Assembly: GCA_943329165.2 (NCBI GenBank)
Contig: CALQCV020000077.1
Coordinates: forward strand, 1 to 8,099
From: Candidatus Nitrotoga sp. CP45
GTDB taxonomy: Bacteria > Bacteroidota > Bacteroidia > Flavobacteriales > Flavobacteriaceae
Direction: 5' to 3'
DNA length: 8,099 bases
The stretch's first letter is position 1. The number at the start of each line of letters is the position of its first letter. A program made the translations under genes and the position numbers. Positions 7,251 to 8,099 of this stretch are shown here, one piece after another. The notes beneath the pieces are model-generated. The model made no database searches, had not been told where the DNA came from, and saw nothing but the letters and a program-made list of their open reading frames with translations.

Positions 7251-7269
7251 TTGCAATAACTTGCAATAA
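7251..7269. repeat. Phased direct repeats TTGCAATAA, candidate operator
   Basis: TTGCAATAA occurs at 7251-7259 and again at 7261-7269, a 10-bp period of about one helical turn, so both copies face the same side of the DNA. A related half-match (AGTTGTAAAC) lies nearby at 7225-7234. The repeats sit in the 128-bp divergent region between the putative regulator (start 7198) and the small-protein gene (start 7327), just upstream of the regulator's -7 box. A regulator-binding role is inferred. Confidence 0.5.
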
Positions 7270-7326
7270 AAATTTAAATAGAAGAATAGTATTTTTAGCA
7301 AATTTAAATTTAAACATACAGTATCT

Positions 7327-7683
7327 ATGGCAACAGAAATCACAATGACAGGTCACAAAAAAGTTAAAACTATTGTTCATGAATTTTCAGAGAAATTTAA
7401 TTATTTGTCTTTAGTATTCAAGAAAGCGAACAATCATCCTATTGATATTGAAAAAAATCTATCCGAGGTTAGAGAGAAAAACGGTGGTGAATTATCTATC
7501 GTAGGTCATCTAACGGTAGGAAGCTTGGAGAGACGATTTATGGAAAATTTTGGAATTAATATTCAGGTTGTTTGTAAATCAGCTGATGGAAGAATTCACA
7601 ATACAAAAGGAGATGCAGATACCAGAACATTAGCAGAACAGAATGAAACGGCTAAAGAAGAAGGTTTTGTTTCGTTTGTATAA
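7327..7683 (+). CDS. Hypothetical small protein with two internal alpha/beta repeats
   Basis: This 118-residue soluble protein has no signal peptide or membrane span, and no named family is recognised. It is built from two copies of a module of about 40 residues. The first (about 11-50) is KKVKTIVHEFSEKFNYLSLV..., and the second (about 62-105) is LTVGSLERRFMENFGINIQVV.... The shared pattern is a basic helix with Phe at fixed spacing, F-x-x-x-F-(G/N), then a beta strand L-x-(L/I)-x-V. The same module occurs twice in the next gene, so the two proteins are paralogs. Their spacing (73 bp, containing a hairpin) suggests related but separately adjustable expression. The ATG at 7327 has no Shine-Dalgarno, as usual in this phylum. 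A loose -7-like TATTTTTA lies at 7290-7297. Proteins of this look occur as uncharacterised proteins in Bacteroidota as far as I recall, but I can assign no function. Confidence 0.88.
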   Translation: MATEITMTGHKKVKTIVHEFSEKFNYLSLVFKKANNHPIDIEKNLSEVREKNGGELSIVGHLTVGSLERRFMENFGINIQVVCKSADGRIHNTKGDADTRTLAEQNETAKEEGFVSFV

Positions 7684-7705
7684 TATCAATGCTAACTAAT
7701 TCATC

Positions 7706-7736
7706 AAAAAAACCAAATTTACATTTGGTTTTTTTT
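7706..7736 (+). terminator. Rho-independent terminator after the 118-residue protein gene
   Basis: AAAAAAACCAAA (7706-7717) pairs perfectly with TTTGGTTTTTTT (7724-7735) around the 6-nt loop TTTACA. A run of eight T closes the structure. Only two G-C pairs support the stem, so termination may be partial, letting some transcripts reach the paralogous gene at 7756. A candidate -7 box for that gene overlaps the loop and right arm. Confidence 0.65.
7720..7727 (+). promoter_or_regulatory. Candidate -7 box (TACATTTG) inside the terminator, for the 7756 gene
   Basis: TACATTTG is an exact TAnnTTTG match lying in the loop and right arm of the preceding terminator, 28 bp before the ATG at 7756. A weak -33 (TTC at 7700-7702) stands 17 bp upstream. 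Since the terminator occupies most of the gap between the two genes, a promoter for the second gene would have to overlap it. Confidence 0.35.
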
Positions 7737-7755
7737 AATTTAAAACTAAAATAAT

Positions 7756-8099
7756 ATGTTCGATTTTATTTCAAATATTACCGATAAATTCAAAGCTAAA
7801 GATTTTCATTTAGCACCAAACAAAAAGATTAGAAGTCTTAAAGCTGATTTTAAAAATAACTTTGGTTTAACTCTACGAGTTTATAAAGGAAAACAATTGG
7901 CCGATGAAGAGCTAACTTTAGCTGCATTGAATCAACTAACGAGTAAAGATGTTAAATCATCAAATGAAGATTTAAAAATTAAAGTATCGATGACTATTGA
8001 TGAATTTGAAAAATTGATTGATGCCCATTTTGGTTTAACAGTTCAAGTTGTCAATGAATATGATACCTATTGCGTAAATAATAAATACACACTTGGCCA
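7756..8099 (+). CDS. Hypothetical alpha/beta repeat protein, paralog of the preceding gene, 3'-partial
   Basis: The frame is open from the ATG at 7756 for 114 codons to the right edge with no stop, so the C-terminus is outside the window. No signal peptide or membrane span is seen, and no named family is recognised. Residues of about 23-60 (KKIRSLKADFKNNFGLTLRV, then a Lys/Asp/Glu-rich turn and a helix ending LAALNQL) match the first module of the preceding protein (KKVKTIVHEFSEKFNYLSLV). Residues of about 79-114 (TIDEFEKLIDAHFGLTVQVV) match its second module (TVGSLERRFMENFGINIQVV). The protein therefore has the same two-module plan, with an N-terminal extension of about 20 residues (MFDFISNITDKFKAKDF). 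It is a tandem duplicate of its neighbour, diverged enough that it is not recent. Function is unknown. Confidence 0.85.
   Translation, partial: MFDFISNITDKFKAKDFHLAPNKKIRSLKADFKNNFGLTLRVYKGKQLADEELTLAALNQLTSKDVKSSNEDLKIKVSMTIDEFEKLIDAHFGLTVQVVNEYDTYCVNNKYTLG

Noticed and set aside
7134..7343. 69-codon minus-strand frame across the divergent intergenic region
   Set aside because: It overlaps the start regions of both neighbouring genes and the candidate promoter, and gives a low-complexity Leu/Cys/Phe-rich translation.

Overview
The window looks like chromosomal DNA of a member of the Bacteroidota, most likely Flavobacteriaceae (Flavobacterium-like). The evidence is strong AT bias, starts without a Shine-Dalgarno sequence, several TAnnTTTG-type -7 boxes, and a secreted protein ending in a type IX secretion (T9SS) sorting domain. 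No tRNA, rRNA, insertion sequence, CRISPR array or phage gene was seen.

Layout from left to right. (1) A 5'-truncated plus-strand gene (1-1153) encodes a mostly helical cytoplasmic protein. (2) Convergent to it, with a hairpin terminator between, is a minus-strand gene (1256-3904) for an 882-residue exported protein: a signal peptide, about 14 delta-60-type repeats and a C-terminal T9SS sorting domain. (3) Directly upstream on the same strand is a second helical protein (3978-5069). (4) A 248-bp divergent intergenic region with repeated GTTGAAAC-like motifs leads to a plus-strand lipoprotein gene (5318-5905). (5) A perfect 17-bp-stem bidirectional terminator separates it from a convergent third helical protein (5969-7198). 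(6) A second divergent intergenic region with two helically phased TTGCAATAA repeats leads to two plus-strand genes (7327-7683, and 7756 running off the right edge) for small paralogous proteins of unknown function.

The three helical proteins (1-1153, 3978-5069, 5969-7198) are paralogs. Where the N-terminus is present it resembles a Cro/C1-type helix-turn-helix: an 'S-x-x-T-(L/I)-x-R' helix, then a 'TL..(I/V)...L.Y..(W/Y)(E/Q)DF' segment. The rest is a long all-helical, probably TPR-like region. The leftmost copy begins in the middle of this segment, so its DNA-binding-like half lies outside the window.

The most striking pattern is this expanded family of putative regulators interleaved with envelope or secreted proteins (delta-60/T9SS protein, lipoprotein) and a tandem pair of repeat-built small proteins. 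Each complete regulator copy sits at a divergent promoter region that contains short direct repeats. That the regulators control their neighbours is inference. The paralogy, the repeats and the layout are read directly from the sequence.
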